Shown in pieces: positions 1-7,851 of a DNA stretch of 64,000 nt; position 1 is the stretch's first letter; the number at the start of each line of letters is the position of its first letter. The notes under the pieces are model-generated. The model was given only the letters and a program-made list of their open reading frames with translations. It made no database searches and had not been told where the DNA came from. This DNA is from Aurantiacibacter luteus (GTDB lineage Bacteria; Pseudomonadota; Alphaproteobacteria; Sphingomonadales; Sphingomonadaceae). The stretch lies in NCBI RefSeq assembly GCF_001010945.1, contig NZ_LBHB01000002.1:186001-250000 (forward strand), read 5' to 3'. The position numbers were made by a program, and so were the translations under genes.

Positions 1-681
1 AGTCTAGCTGAGCTTCGGGAGGAACTAGAAGAAGAAGATGATCCCCGCGCGCCGCTTCTCGAAATCGCCAACCAGATCAAAAAAACCAAGAGCGTGCTTC
101 AGCGTCTCCTGAGGGCGCAAACAGCGACCGAGGACCGCCGCACGCGTAAGCGGCATGCGGATCCCAACTCGCCAGAGAGCCGGGCGACCGACGTCACTAA
201 CCAGCGTAAGGACGAAGGCCACTACGGCCAGAGCGATGACGACGAAAATCTTCCTCAGGATCAGAGGAAGGACGAAATCGAGCATGAGCTCGAGAGCCAA
301 GGAATGTCGGAAGACGCTGCGAAGGAACTAGCTGCGCGCACTATTTCCGATGGCTTAAAATACGTTTTTGCAGAAGCCGACTTAGAGTCTCCAGCCTTTT
401 TCTCTGTGAAGCAGAAAGGGGGCTCCATCATCATCACCTTGAACACCTCCCATCCAGCGTACGACTCATTGGTCGAGGTCCTAGAGCGCGAAGATCCCGA
501 CGAAACAGCAGAGGGGCTCCGGGCACGTCTACATTCTGCGGAAGACGGCCTAAAGCTGCTACTGATGGCCTGGGCTCGGTATGAGGACGAACAGCCAGAT
601 GGGATGCGGCGCGAGCGGGCGCAGGAAACCCGCCTCGATTGGGGCCGTCTCGCCCGGCAGTTCCTTCGTAGCGAAGGATAA
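1..681 (+). CDS. C-terminal part of an unidentified large protein (5' end outside the window)
   Basis: The frame is open from base 1, so at least 226 residues are the C-terminal part of a longer protein. A GTG at position 94 is not needed as a start. The first half is highly charged (runs of E, K, R, D). The last ~110 residues look folded: a GGSIIITLN segment followed by NTSHPAY, then a helix GLKLLLMAWARYEDEQ and a final DWGRLARQFL. From memory this ending resembles the C-terminus of GHKL/HSP90-like ATPases found beside phospholipase-D-fold proteins in defence islands, but no ATPase motif is inside the window, so that is only inference. The next gene starts six bases after the stop, which indicates an operon. 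Confidence 0.6.
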   Translation, partial: SLAELREELEEEDDPRAPLLEIANQIKKTKSVLQRLLRAQTATEDRRTRKRHADPNSPESRATDVTNQRKDEGHYGQSDDDENLPQDQRKDEIEHELESQGMSEDAAKELAARTISDGLKYVFAEADLESPAFFSVKQKGGSIIITLNTSHPAYDSLVEVLEREDPDETAEGLRARLHSAEDGLKLLLMAWARYEDEQPDGMRRERAQETRLDWGRLARQFLRSEG

Positions 682-686
682 CTAAA

Positions 687-1613
687 ATGAACTCGCTCGG
701 CGATGAACTCGTCGAGATCGTAAGAGGAGCTCGCCAAGAATGTCTTCTGGCGGCTCCTTACATCAAGCGCGATACATTGGACCGGCTTCTTGCCGCGATC
801 CCGGTGTCTTGCGTCGTTCGCGTTGTGACCCGATGGCGCATTGATGAGATCGCCATGGGCGTAAGCGATCTCGAAGTTTGGAACAGCGTCGTAGAGCGTG
901 GGAATGCCGAGCTCTGGCTCCAGCCGACGTTGCACGCCAAATACTATCGCGCCGACGACCGCGTCGCGATTGGCTCAGCCAATCTCACGAACTCGGCCCT
1001 TGGCTGGCGTCCAAACGCCAACTTGGAAATTCTCCACGATATGGGTGAATGTTACTCGCCGCGCGAAGCATTCGAAGGGGCGCTGTTCGATCGGAGTACG
1101 AAGGTCGATTCAGCTCTGCACGAGAGCTTTGTCGCAGCGCTAGAGGCATTCCCTCGGGCGCCGCGCCCTCCCTCATCTGACGAGATCGATCTTTTCGAAG
1201 ATCGGGGAGATTGGCGGCCGGTTCTCCGCTTTCCGGAGAATCTCTTCATGCTTTATGCCGGTGACGATCAGGATCTTTCAACGGCGGCCCGTGACGCAGC
1301 GGCGTTGGATCTCGCAGCCCTAGATCCGCCCGCGGGCTTATTCGAGGAACAGTTCAAGAGGTGGGTCGGCCTCGCTCTGCTCCAGCACCCGGAATTTCGA
1401 GCCATCGACAAGTTTGTGATCACCTCGCGTCGCTTCGGAGAGATGCGGGATTTACTCTCCGAACGAGGCGCTGCAGACGCAAATAGGGCGTGGCAAACCT
1501 GGATGCGCTGGATCCTTCATTTCGTCCCAGAAAGGCTGAGCTTTCACACCGCCAACTACTCGGAAATCGTTTCGCGCAGTTCTACATCCGTGCAATCTCA
1601 AGGAGGTCGTTGA
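687..1613 (+). CDS. phospholipase D-like (HKD) domain protein, possible nuclease
   Basis: A 308-residue protein with one HKD motif near residues 83-103: HAKYYRADDRVAIGSANLTN has the H-x-K-(x)4-D spacing followed by G-S-x-N. The N-terminal half fits a PLDc_2-type fold and the C-terminal ~170 residues are unrecognised. Single-HKD proteins normally dimerise to form the active site and act as nucleases or phosphodiesterases; similar proteins (for example DrmC of DISARM) sit in phage-defence operons. It lies six bases after the preceding gene. A role in defence is inferred from fold and island context; no substrate can be read from the sequence. Confidence 0.75.
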   Translation: MNSLGDELVEIVRGARQECLLAAPYIKRDTLDRLLAAIPVSCVVRVVTRWRIDEIAMGVSDLEVWNSVVERGNAELWLQPTLHAKYYRADDRVAIGSANLTNSALGWRPNANLEILHDMGECYSPREAFEGALFDRSTKVDSALHESFVAALEAFPRAPRPPSSDEIDLFEDRGDWRPVLRFPENLFMLYAGDDQDLSTAARDAAALDLAALDPPAGLFEEQFKRWVGLALLQHPEFRAIDKFVITSRRFGEMRDLLSERGAADANRAWQTWMRWILHFVPERLSFHTANYSEIVSRSSTSVQSQGGR

Positions 1614-1678
1614 TGCCATGCAGAAGCACGATGGCCGCCGGTCTCTTTCGCCATCGATGCCAATGAAGAGGGAAACGA

Positions 1679-1948
1679 ATGAGCGCTGACAAGAGTGCCG
1701 GTCTACACGCATTTGTGACGCGCGGCCCTCGGGCCGGAACGCTGCTCTTTCCGCACAAGCACCGAGACGGCAGCTACGTCGTCTCGATGACACGATTCGA
1801 AAAGGACTATGTTTACATCACCGATCCCACCGACCTGCTCGGTTGGTTGGAGAAGGGATATCGACTGCGCATGTCGAATAGGGACGGCGGCGTCGCTTCG
1901 CCCAGCCTGATCGAACCGGGCAAGATCTATCGGCCAGTGCAGTTATGA
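1679..1948 (+). CDS. hypothetical protein, 89 residues
   Basis: No family recognised. The start ATG is preceded by a purine-rich GAGGGAAACG, a good ribosome site. The protein is small and mixed alpha/beta in character, with a central DGSYVVSMTRFEKDYVYITD stretch that looks like a beta-hairpin, and a WLEKGYRLRMSN helix-turn. It follows the phospholipase-D-like gene by 65 bases and is followed 18 bases later by the 317-residue gene, so it is probably the third member of the same plus-strand operon. Confidence 0.6.
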   Translation: MSADKSAGLHAFVTRGPRAGTLLFPHKHRDGSYVVSMTRFEKDYVYITDPTDLLGWLEKGYRLRMSNRDGGVASPSLIEPGKIYRPVQL

Positions 1949-1966
1949 TCCCCCGGTGAGTTAAAG

Positions 1967-2920
1967 GTGGTCAGGCAGCCCGATCCTCCAAAGAACCCGT
2001 TCGCGAAGCTGCTCGAACTCGAAGTCACGCGACTTGGAGTCACGCGCCCTTCACCCGTCCGCCAGGAAGCTAGATCTCGTAAGGCTGAGCCAGCGAAACC
2101 AGCTCCGGACAAGACCATGCCCAGGCAAAGTGGAAAGGGTTCCAAGAAGCCGAAGAAGGCTAAGACCTCTACATCAAGTCAGAGCTTTAGGAGTTCGCTT
2201 CCCAAAGCCCAGAACCTCACCGCTGCTGGAACAAAAAGACCCCCACCCTATCGAGATGTAAGGCCAAGAAGGCCTGATCCGAGCAAGCCGAGCGCGCCTA
2301 AGCCATCTCAGAAACCTGAACCTCCCAAGCTGGTCATCCGGGTCGATGCCCTGGTCGAGGCATTACCCCAGCGCACGATGCAAGAACTTCAAGGGCAATG
2401 GCTCAACTGCCTCCGCCTGCTAGGAGATGCGAGCAAAGGAAAACGACAAGCCGCGCGTAAATTTCGTGCTGCGGTCCTTTTTGAATGGGAGCGCCGCTGC
2501 AAATTAGCCCTCTCAGACCCTGACTATTTCGATTGGCCAAGCACACAGGCCGATCTCGGAGACCGTTCTCAGCGCTTCGATACGTGGAACCAGGAAGGCG
2601 TGCTCAAATACATGGGGTACGAGGTAGGAAGGACCAAAGGGCTGGCAGATCATTCACGGCGGGAGATTCTCGATGCCGTATTCAGCTCGGTGCTCCCGCC
2701 AGTGAATAGCCCCGACTACGTGAAGAAATGGGGACTGCCAGGCAGTGCACCACGGCTCGAGCGCCTTGCCAATGAGCTGGCGCGGTTCGCACGAAACGCG
2801 AAGCGCAACAGGACGGCAGATTACTCTGCGGCAGTGGCTGACTGGGAAGCCGATCTGAAGTACCTGCACCGCATGTACTATATCGGAAAATTTCGGTTCG
2901 GCTGGCCATCCATCGGATAA
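1967..2920 (+). CDS. basic-tailed hypothetical protein, possible defence-module component
   Basis: 317 residues from a GTG start; the preceding gene's stop lies upstream in the same frame, so the start cannot be far off. Residues ~1-125 are a disordered, very basic Pro/Lys/Ser-rich tail. Residues ~125-317 look globular and end in a block (DWEADLKYLHRMYYIGKF then a final FGWPS) that has the regular W-DL-L-YY-F-WP pattern of a conserved domain. I recall similar endings in proteins next to helicase/ATPase/phospholipase-D defence clusters, but I cannot name the family. The basic tail suggests nucleic-acid or partner binding. Last gene of the plus-strand operon. Confidence 0.6.
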   Translation: MVRQPDPPKNPFAKLLELEVTRLGVTRPSPVRQEARSRKAEPAKPAPDKTMPRQSGKGSKKPKKAKTSTSSQSFRSSLPKAQNLTAAGTKRPPPYRDVRPRRPDPSKPSAPKPSQKPEPPKLVIRVDALVEALPQRTMQELQGQWLNCLRLLGDASKGKRQAARKFRAAVLFEWERRCKLALSDPDYFDWPSTQADLGDRSQRFDTWNQEGVLKYMGYEVGRTKGLADHSRREILDAVFSSVLPPVNSPDYVKKWGLPGSAPRLERLANELARFARNAKRNRTADYSAAVADWEADLKYLHRMYYIGKFRFGWPSIG

Positions 2921-3091
2921 GATGTTTGCCAGTTGCGGCTGGCTCTTTCCATTCACCCCCCTCAGGCTCGAACCTGGTTTAACATGATATCACTTGGCGT
3001 CCTGTTGAGGGACCGGCGCTCGCGACCGAAAAGTCTCGTGGATGCCGAGAGGGGCCCCCACCAGAGCCCCTCATCGCCTTCGGAATTCCCG

Positions 3092-3793
3092 TTAGTTCGC
3101 CTTCGGGGCGTGGCGCGCAGAGTAATAGCGGGTCTGCAGCTCGCCGGTCTCCGCGTTGACCTCTTGAACCGCGGTAAGCTTGCCCTCTTCCACCAGCTCA
3201 TCCATCACGGCCTTGATTTCGTCCTTCGTCGGCGGGCAGTCGGCTTCCACGTCATCGGGACGGGTGAGTTCGGAAAGCTCATCAACCCGGTCGTGGATCT
3301 TGCCTGAAATCAAGTAAGGCAAGGCTGCGTTGTAGCGCTCGATTTGCTGGGCCAACTTGTCGATGTTGGCCTGGTACTGGGAGATCGCCTGGCTCATTTG
3401 GCCGAATGCTTCGCCCTCGGAGCATCCAGGAAAGCGCCCTGTAACGGTCAGGCTATCCTTGGTGACGCCTTTTTCGAAATAGACCGGTTCGGCAATGTCG
3501 GGCGGGTTGATCAATGACGCGAGGCTGTCGGGATCGTCGAGGGGCACGTCGATGATGACGATGTGTCCGCCCAGATGATCCAAGACCTTCTCGGAAGAAC
3601 GCTCGGCGATCATTCGGGGAGCCTGCAAGTGGAGCTCCGCGCCGAGGGACGAAACGAGTGCTGCACACGAGGAACAGACTTCCGACATGCTGAGATCGGC
3701 CACAACTTCTGCGATCAAGTCTTCTGCCAGGCGCTTCAGGCCATCGGCGTCAAAGGGAGGAATCCGGTGGACGAGATTGGGTTCAATCGGCAT
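3092..3793 (-). CDS. hypothetical protein of the recombinase cassette
   Basis: 233 residues, no family recognised. A CSSC pair near residue 42 could bind metal or form a disulfide. Residues ~135-155 form an amphipathic helix with coiled-coil character (AISQYQANIDKLAQQIERYN). The C-terminal third (DEIKAVMDELVEEGKLTAVQ and onward) resembles a winged-helix segment. It starts two bases after the stop of the tyrosine recombinase (3796-4911), so it is the last gene of a three-gene cassette and may be an accessory factor for that recombinase. This functional link is inference from position. Confidence 0.6.
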   Translation of the reverse strand: MPIEPNLVHRIPPFDADGLKRLAEDLIAEVVADLSMSEVCSSCAALVSSLGAELHLQAPRMIAERSSEKVLDHLGGHIVIIDVPLDDPDSLASLINPPDIAEPVYFEKGVTKDSLTVTGRFPGCSEGEAFGQMSQAISQYQANIDKLAQQIERYNAALPYLISGKIHDRVDELSELTRPDDVEADCPPTKDEIKAVMDELVEEGKLTAVQEVNAETGELQTRYYSARHAPKAN

Positions 3794-3795
3794 GT

Positions 3796-4911
3796 TTACT
3801 TCTCCTTGTTTATTGCGTTGATGAAGGCTTGGATGCCCGGCTTGCTGAGCATTTCCTCAAACTGGCGGAGATCCGATGTTTCGTCCGCGGGCGGATCAGC
3901 CTTGAGCCGGGCGAGAATGTCCGCCTGCTGCTGCAGCGGCACTGCGCCGTAGCCGAAGGTCGTCATCAACTCGTCGTGGCCGAGGTTTTGCGACCACGCT
4001 TTCAGCTCTTCGGGCGTCCGGCATACCCGCTCGCCCAGTCGGGCAAGGGTCCGCCTGAGCGAATGCGGCGTGTGGTACGGAACTCCGGCGGCCTCGAACG
4101 TCCGCTTGAAGATCTGGCGCACGGGGTGCGACGTCTTCCAGTGTTCTTTCGACAAGCCGACCGGCTTCAGGGAGCGCTGCTCGTCAAGCGCCTGTCGGGT
4201 GCTCGGGAAGAGCGGATCGTCCTCTCCCCACAACAGGTTCGTCCGTAGGTGGCTGACATAGGCCTCGAAAATCTCCCGAATGTCGGTGCCGACTGGGAAA
4301 AAGTAGGTCGTCTGCATCTTAGCGAACTTGGTCCTGACCTCGTTTGCGTCTTGGAAAATGCTGTCATCGGGGCGGACATGCTTAAGCTTGAGCGTAATCG
4401 CTGCCGTGACCCTGATGCCGGTCAAAAGAATCAGGGCGATGAGCGCGCGGTTGCGCAACTCGATGTCCGTGCCGGACGGTGTCGACAAAACTACGTGGCG
4501 CACCTGTTCGGGCGTCGGGGCCGGCTTGAGCGGTCGTTGAGCGGCGATCCGCTTGTCACGATTCGAGAGGTTGAAGTACTTCGGGTCCGCGTAGCTGATC
4601 CGCGATTTGAAGCCGGGCTGCTTCGACAGCCATGTGAAGAACTTCTGCACCTGCACGAGCTTGGTACGGACGGTGGAGCGGTTGCTCAGCTGGCTCTTGC
4701 GCTTGCCACCTGCTGCCAACAAGTGCTTGCGATAGCCGCTAGCGTCGCTCGCGCGGAAGCGCTTGAAGTCGGCCCAGTCGGTGAAACGCTCAAAATCTGC
4801 AATCGCTCGGGCAGCGTGATCAATGGTGACCTCCGCCAGGCCGTTTGCTTCGCGAAGCTCGTGGAAGTATCGGCGCTTGATGCGCTCGTTGTCGGGATTG
4901 ACGCGCATCAC
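3796..4911 (-). CDS. tyrosine recombinase (phage-integrase family)
   Basis: 371 residues. The N-terminal ~150 residues fit a SAM-like core-binding domain (HAARAIADFERFTDW; RTKLVQVQKFFTWLSKQPG). The catalytic domain shows box I TGIRVTAA with the first Arg, the HSLRRT box II, LGHDELMTT and a Tyr in FGYG, i.e. the R..H-x-x-R..H..Y set of tyrosine recombinases. It overlaps the upstream 158-residue gene by ATGA and is followed two bases later by the 233-residue gene, so the three are translationally linked. It is not closely similar to the P4-type integrase 1.2 kb away and may define a separate unit nested in the island. Confidence 0.88.
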   Translation of the reverse strand: MMRVNPDNERIKRRYFHELREANGLAEVTIDHAARAIADFERFTDWADFKRFRASDASGYRKHLLAAGGKRKSQLSNRSTVRTKLVQVQKFFTWLSKQPGFKSRISYADPKYFNLSNRDKRIAAQRPLKPAPTPEQVRHVVLSTPSGTDIELRNRALIALILLTGIRVTAAITLKLKHVRPDDSIFQDANEVRTKFAKMQTTYFFPVGTDIREIFEAYVSHLRTNLLWGEDDPLFPSTRQALDEQRSLKPVGLSKEHWKTSHPVRQIFKRTFEAAGVPYHTPHSLRRTLARLGERVCRTPEELKAWSQNLGHDELMTTFGYGAVPLQQQADILARLKADPPADETSDLRQFEEMLSKPGIQAFINAINKEK

Positions 4912-5384
4912 GACCCCTCCTCGTCAGAAGGCTCGGTACGAAGAGGCTCAGCTTCAGCGCATACAGGTACGTCGGCGTCTTCGTAGCGAACCGTGAGGTT
5001 GCTAAACTTGCGGGCAATCTCGTTTTTGCGAATTCGCTGGAAGATGCGCCGCGAGCACTTCGGGCAACGGCCAACGATGTTGCCGTTGGTCGGGCTGAGA
5101 GGAAAAAAATCGGCCACGGCCCCGGCAGGCTCGGTCGGCCGCTTGCAGGCAACGCAGAAGATCTCGCCAAAGCCTGTGGGCTGGCGGGGCTTGTTATGGT
5201 CCTTCAGGAATTTGCGGACGTCACCACCCGCGAACAGGTAGGGCCGTCGCTCGTCGATCGGCCGCAGGCCTTTCTTCATCCACGACCAAATGGTCGTAAG
5301 AGCGACATCAAATGTCTCAGCAAGCTGCTCCCGAGTGTAGCTCAGGTGTGGCAGTGCACGGCGAGGATCGTATCGACGGGTCAT
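4908..5384 (-). CDS. HTH and zinc-ribbon protein preceding a tyrosine recombinase
   Basis: 158 residues. Residues ~14-40 (SYTREQLAETFDVALTTIWS then WMKKGLRP) fit a helix-turn-helix of the excisionase/MerR kind. CVAC near residue 77 and CPKC near residue 108 make a likely zinc ribbon. The stop overlaps the recombinase start by four bases (ATGA). A DNA-binding accessory or directionality factor for the recombinase is plausible, but the family is not one I can name. Confidence 0.65.
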   Translation of the reverse strand: MTRRYDPRRALPHLSYTREQLAETFDVALTTIWSWMKKGLRPIDERRPYLFAGGDVRKFLKDHNKPRQPTGFGEIFCVACKRPTEPAGAVADFFPLSPTNGNIVGRCPKCSRRIFQRIRKNEIARKFSNLTVRYEDADVPVCAEAEPLRTEPSDEEGS

Positions 5385-5430
5385 GGCAACGAGCGCCCGC
5401 CGATCACGACGGGCCAGCTATGTGCGCTGA

Positions 5431-5607
5431 TTAGTCGGCAGCGGCGATCAGGGCGCGGATCGAGTCCGCCAGCACAAGCGTGCGGCGTCCGATGCGCTTC
5501 ACCTTCAGGTCGCCGGAATTGCAGAGTTCGTAGACCCGGGTTTTTCCGAGGCCTAAGAGGTTGCAGGTTTCCTTGATGGAGTAGGCCAAGCGGCCGGTGT
5601 CGTGCAT
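5431..5607 (-). CDS. small excisionase-like HTH protein
   Basis: A 58-residue frame: it starts MHDTGRLAYSIKETCNLLGL, continues GKTRVYELCNSGDLKVKRIG and ends with an arginine-led RRTLVLADSIRALIAAAD. This is the usual layout of helix_turn_helix_17 / AlpA-type proteins: recognition helix, then a G-x-L-x-x-x-R-I-G-R-R wing. A GGGAG ribosome site sits eight bases before the ATG. It lies between the P4-type integrase gene and the recombinase cassette, on the same strand, the usual place for the excisionase or AlpA activator of such elements. Confidence 0.8.
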   Translation of the reverse strand: MHDTGRLAYSIKETCNLLGLGKTRVYELCNSGDLKVKRIGRRTLVLADSIRALIAAAD

Positions 5608-5708
5608 GGTGGGATGCTCCCGTTCGTGGTGGACCGGGAAGTTTATGTGTGCGCAAAAGCGACGATGCTCAAAGGGTATTCCGCGCCTTTCTGAGGGCGC
5701 TCAGAAAG

Positions 5709-6170
5709 TCACTTTCGCCTCGCTCTCTGTTCAAGATACTTGGTCAGATCAGCGAAACGCTGGTCCTTTCGATGCGGTCGCACCAACTTCTCGACCGTTT
5801 TTCCCGACATTTTGGGCGATTGGTTCTGGCCAACCTCGTGGCATACTCGCGCATACATGCCACGGCGAAATCCACCTTTGCGCGCGACCTCCTTGGCCAA
5901 TTCATAGTCGCGCTTAACTGTCTCGCGCAGGGGCATCTGCTTAGGGTTCAGCTTCGGGCTGCGTCTCCATTTTAATCGGTGCGTTCGATGGGTGCCGTCG
6001 AGTAACTGCAAGATTGTCTCCCCTGCGACCGGATGGACCCAACCCTCGTTCCTGCGAATATACTCCGCGAGACCCTCGACATTGCCCATCTGGATGTCGA
6101 AATCGACCTGCACCGCCTCTTCGAGACCGTCACCCCAGAAGTCTACTATGGACCTGTGCCACATTGGCAT
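5709..6170 (-). CDS. hypothetical island protein overlapping the integrase 3' end
   Basis: 153 residues, no family recognised. The protein is basic, especially after residue 60 (many K/R). From the first ATG the gene overlaps the integrase 3' end by 41 bases; a start at Met28 (near 6089) would remove the overlap. It is on the integrase strand and would be co-transcribed. Confidence 0.5.
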   Translation of the reverse strand: MPMWHRSIVDFWGDGLEEAVQVDFDIQMGNVEGLAEYIRRNEGWVHPVAGETILQLLDGTHRTHRLKWRRSPKLNPKQMPLRETVKRDYELAKEVARKGGFRRGMYARVCHEVGQNQSPKMSGKTVEKLVRPHRKDQRFADLTKYLEQRARRK

Positions 6171-7377
6171 GCGCTTCTCTGCTCCTCTCGGGGCCTCTCT
6201 TCAGCGCATCGAGGTAATCGCTCCACCACTGCGCCATCTGCACGCGCTCTTCCCAGTGCTGGCCCCGATGGTAGATGCCGCGGACCACGTTAGAGTCCTG
6301 GTGGGCCAATGCGCGTTCGATCGCGTCGTGGCTCCATAGCCCTGACTCGTTAAGCAAAGTCGAAGCGGTGGCTCGCAAGCCGTGCGCGGTCATCTCGTCC
6401 CCCGTGTAACCCATGCGCCTAAGCGCACCGTTGACCGTGTTCTCGCTCATCGGGCGGCCGCGGGCATGGAGCGAGCGGAAGATATACCGAGACCCGCCGT
6501 TGATCCCTCGCGCCTCCTCGAGAATGGCAACTACTTGCCGCGATAGTGGCACAGCGTGCGGACGACGCGACTTCATCTTGCCAGCTGGGATGCGCCATAC
6601 CGCGGCCTCCCAATCCACTTCGTCCCATTCTGCGTGTCGCAGCTCACCCGGGCGCACGAACACGTGGGGCGAGATTTGGAGCGCGAAGCGGGTTGATGGA
6701 TAGCCCTCGTACACGTCGATAGCCCGCAGCAATCCACCAAGTTCGACCGGGTCGGTGATGGCCGCGTAGTGTTTGGCCTTGGGTGAGATCAGCGCTCCCC
6801 TGAGCGGTGAGCAGGGGTCGTGCTCAGCGCGCAGCGTGGAGACGGCGTAGCGGAACACGCGGGAGGCGAAGCTACGTAGGCGCTTCGCCTTCTCGTAGGT
6901 GCCATCGCGCTCGTACTTCTTCAGCACGGCGAGCATCTCGTGCGGCGTGATCTCGGCGATAGGCCGATGGCCGATCGACTTGCACAGCACGCTCGCGAGC
7001 CAATTCGACTTGACCAGCGTCGCCATCGCCAGGCCCTCAGCCTCACGCTTAGCGATAAATTCGAAGGCAACGGATTCGAACGTGTCACCCGCGCGGATAT
7101 AGGCGGCTATCCTTTCCTCGCGTTTGCGCCGTGCTGGATCGCCGCCGCGGCCGATCTCCACGCGGGCCTCGTCGCGTCGCAAGCGCGCTTCTTTGAGCCC
7201 GACCTCGGGATAGCTCCCGAACGACAACTTCTTTTCCTTGCCGAAGTGGCGATACTTCATCCGCCACAGCTTCGAGCCGTTTGGCCGCACCAAGAGGTAT
7301 AGGCCGCCGCCATCGGAAATTTTCCAGTCACGCTCGCGCGGGCTCGCTTGCTTCACCTGTAGGTCAGATAGCGCCAT
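6130..7377 (-). CDS. P4-type tyrosine integrase
   Basis: 415 residues. The N-terminus is a DUF4102 integrase arm-binding domain (GGGLYLLVRPNGSKLWRMKY and LSFGSYPEVGLKEAR). The middle is the core-binding SAM-like domain. The C-terminal catalytic domain has VRPGELRHAEW (box I Arg), HGLRATASTLLNE (H-x-x-R), ALAHQD and RGIYHRG with the nucleophilic Tyr. The gene lies 185 bases from tRNA-Leu and reads away from it. Integrases of this type catalyse site-specific recombination between an element and a tRNA 3' end, so this one is the best candidate for the recombinase that placed the island. Confidence 0.93.
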   Translation of the reverse strand: MALSDLQVKQASPRERDWKISDGGGLYLLVRPNGSKLWRMKYRHFGKEKKLSFGSYPEVGLKEARLRRDEARVEIGRGGDPARRKREERIAAYIRAGDTFESVAFEFIAKREAEGLAMATLVKSNWLASVLCKSIGHRPIAEITPHEMLAVLKKYERDGTYEKAKRLRSFASRVFRYAVSTLRAEHDPCSPLRGALISPKAKHYAAITDPVELGGLLRAIDVYEGYPSTRFALQISPHVFVRPGELRHAEWDEVDWEAAVWRIPAGKMKSRRPHAVPLSRQVVAILEEARGINGGSRYIFRSLHARGRPMSENTVNGALRRMGYTGDEMTAHGLRATASTLLNESGLWSHDAIERALAHQDSNVVRGIYHRGQHWEERVQMAQWWSDYLDALKRGPERSREAHANVAQVHSRLLG

Positions 7378-7562
7378 GGGGCCTCACCTCCAAAAGTGGC
7401 GAGTAAAGATCCGTTTTCGAAGGGGGCCTCGGGGAAAGAAAGGCCCCCGAGGCCCCCAGGCCGAAAACGATCTTCAGCGATCGCCAGCGGTCAACACTGG
7501 CGATTTTATACGCTATTTCAGTAGGTTTGAAAATCTCCCGCGAGCCTTGGCGGAAGAACAAA

Positions 7563-7649
7563 TGGTGCCCAGAAGAGGACTCGAACCTCCACGCCCTTGC
7601 GAGCGCCGCCACCTGAAGACGGTGCGTCTACCAATTCCGCCATCTGGGC
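7563..7649 (-). tRNA. tRNA-Leu(CAG)
   Basis: Read on the minus strand, the 87 bases give a seven-base acceptor stem GCCCAGA pairing with TCTGGGC, a long class-II variable arm (GGCGCTCGCAAGGGCGT), the T-loop GTTCGAGTC and an encoded CCA. The anticodon loop TTCAGGT gives anticodon CAG. It is the insertion target of the neighbouring island, which adjoins its 3' end. Confidence 0.96.
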
Positions 7650-7851
7650 ACCGGAGCGCGCCGGTCTTCGAAGTCCGGCGCGGGGTAGGGGCGCGCGATT
7701 AGGACAGGCTTGGGCGCGAGTCAACGCGGGTTGTGGCCATGGCGGAAGGAAAATCGCGCCCTTGGCTTGTGCGCGGCATTGCCGGGGACGCGCGGGTTGT
7801 GCCAAGGCGACGGGAAAGACCCGCCCCACCACGACGCCAAGGACCTCGCCG

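Larger units (their letters stand above)
1..7562. mobile_element. right end of a genomic island integrated at tRNA-Leu(CAG)
   Basis: The stretch from the window edge to the tRNA-Leu gene holds two tyrosine recombinases, a small excisionase-like protein, several proteins I cannot name and a phospholipase-D-fold protein. The integrase nearest the tRNA reads away from it, as is usual for P4-type elements inserted into a tRNA 3' end. The boundary on the right is taken as the CCA end of the tRNA (7563). I found no second copy of the tRNA 3' end in the window, so the left attachment site must lie before position 1. The island genes divide into a plus-strand block (1-2920) and a minus-strand recombination block (3092-7377). 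Confidence 0.75.

Noticed and set aside
5381-5656. A 91-codon minus-strand frame covering the excisionase-like gene
   Set aside because: The overlapping 58-codon frame has a proper ribosome site and a clear HTH pattern; the longer one is Arg/Pro/His-rich noise.
1-7562. Left attachment site of the island
   Set aside because: No copy of the tRNA-Leu 3' end was found between 1 and 7500, so the site is outside the window.
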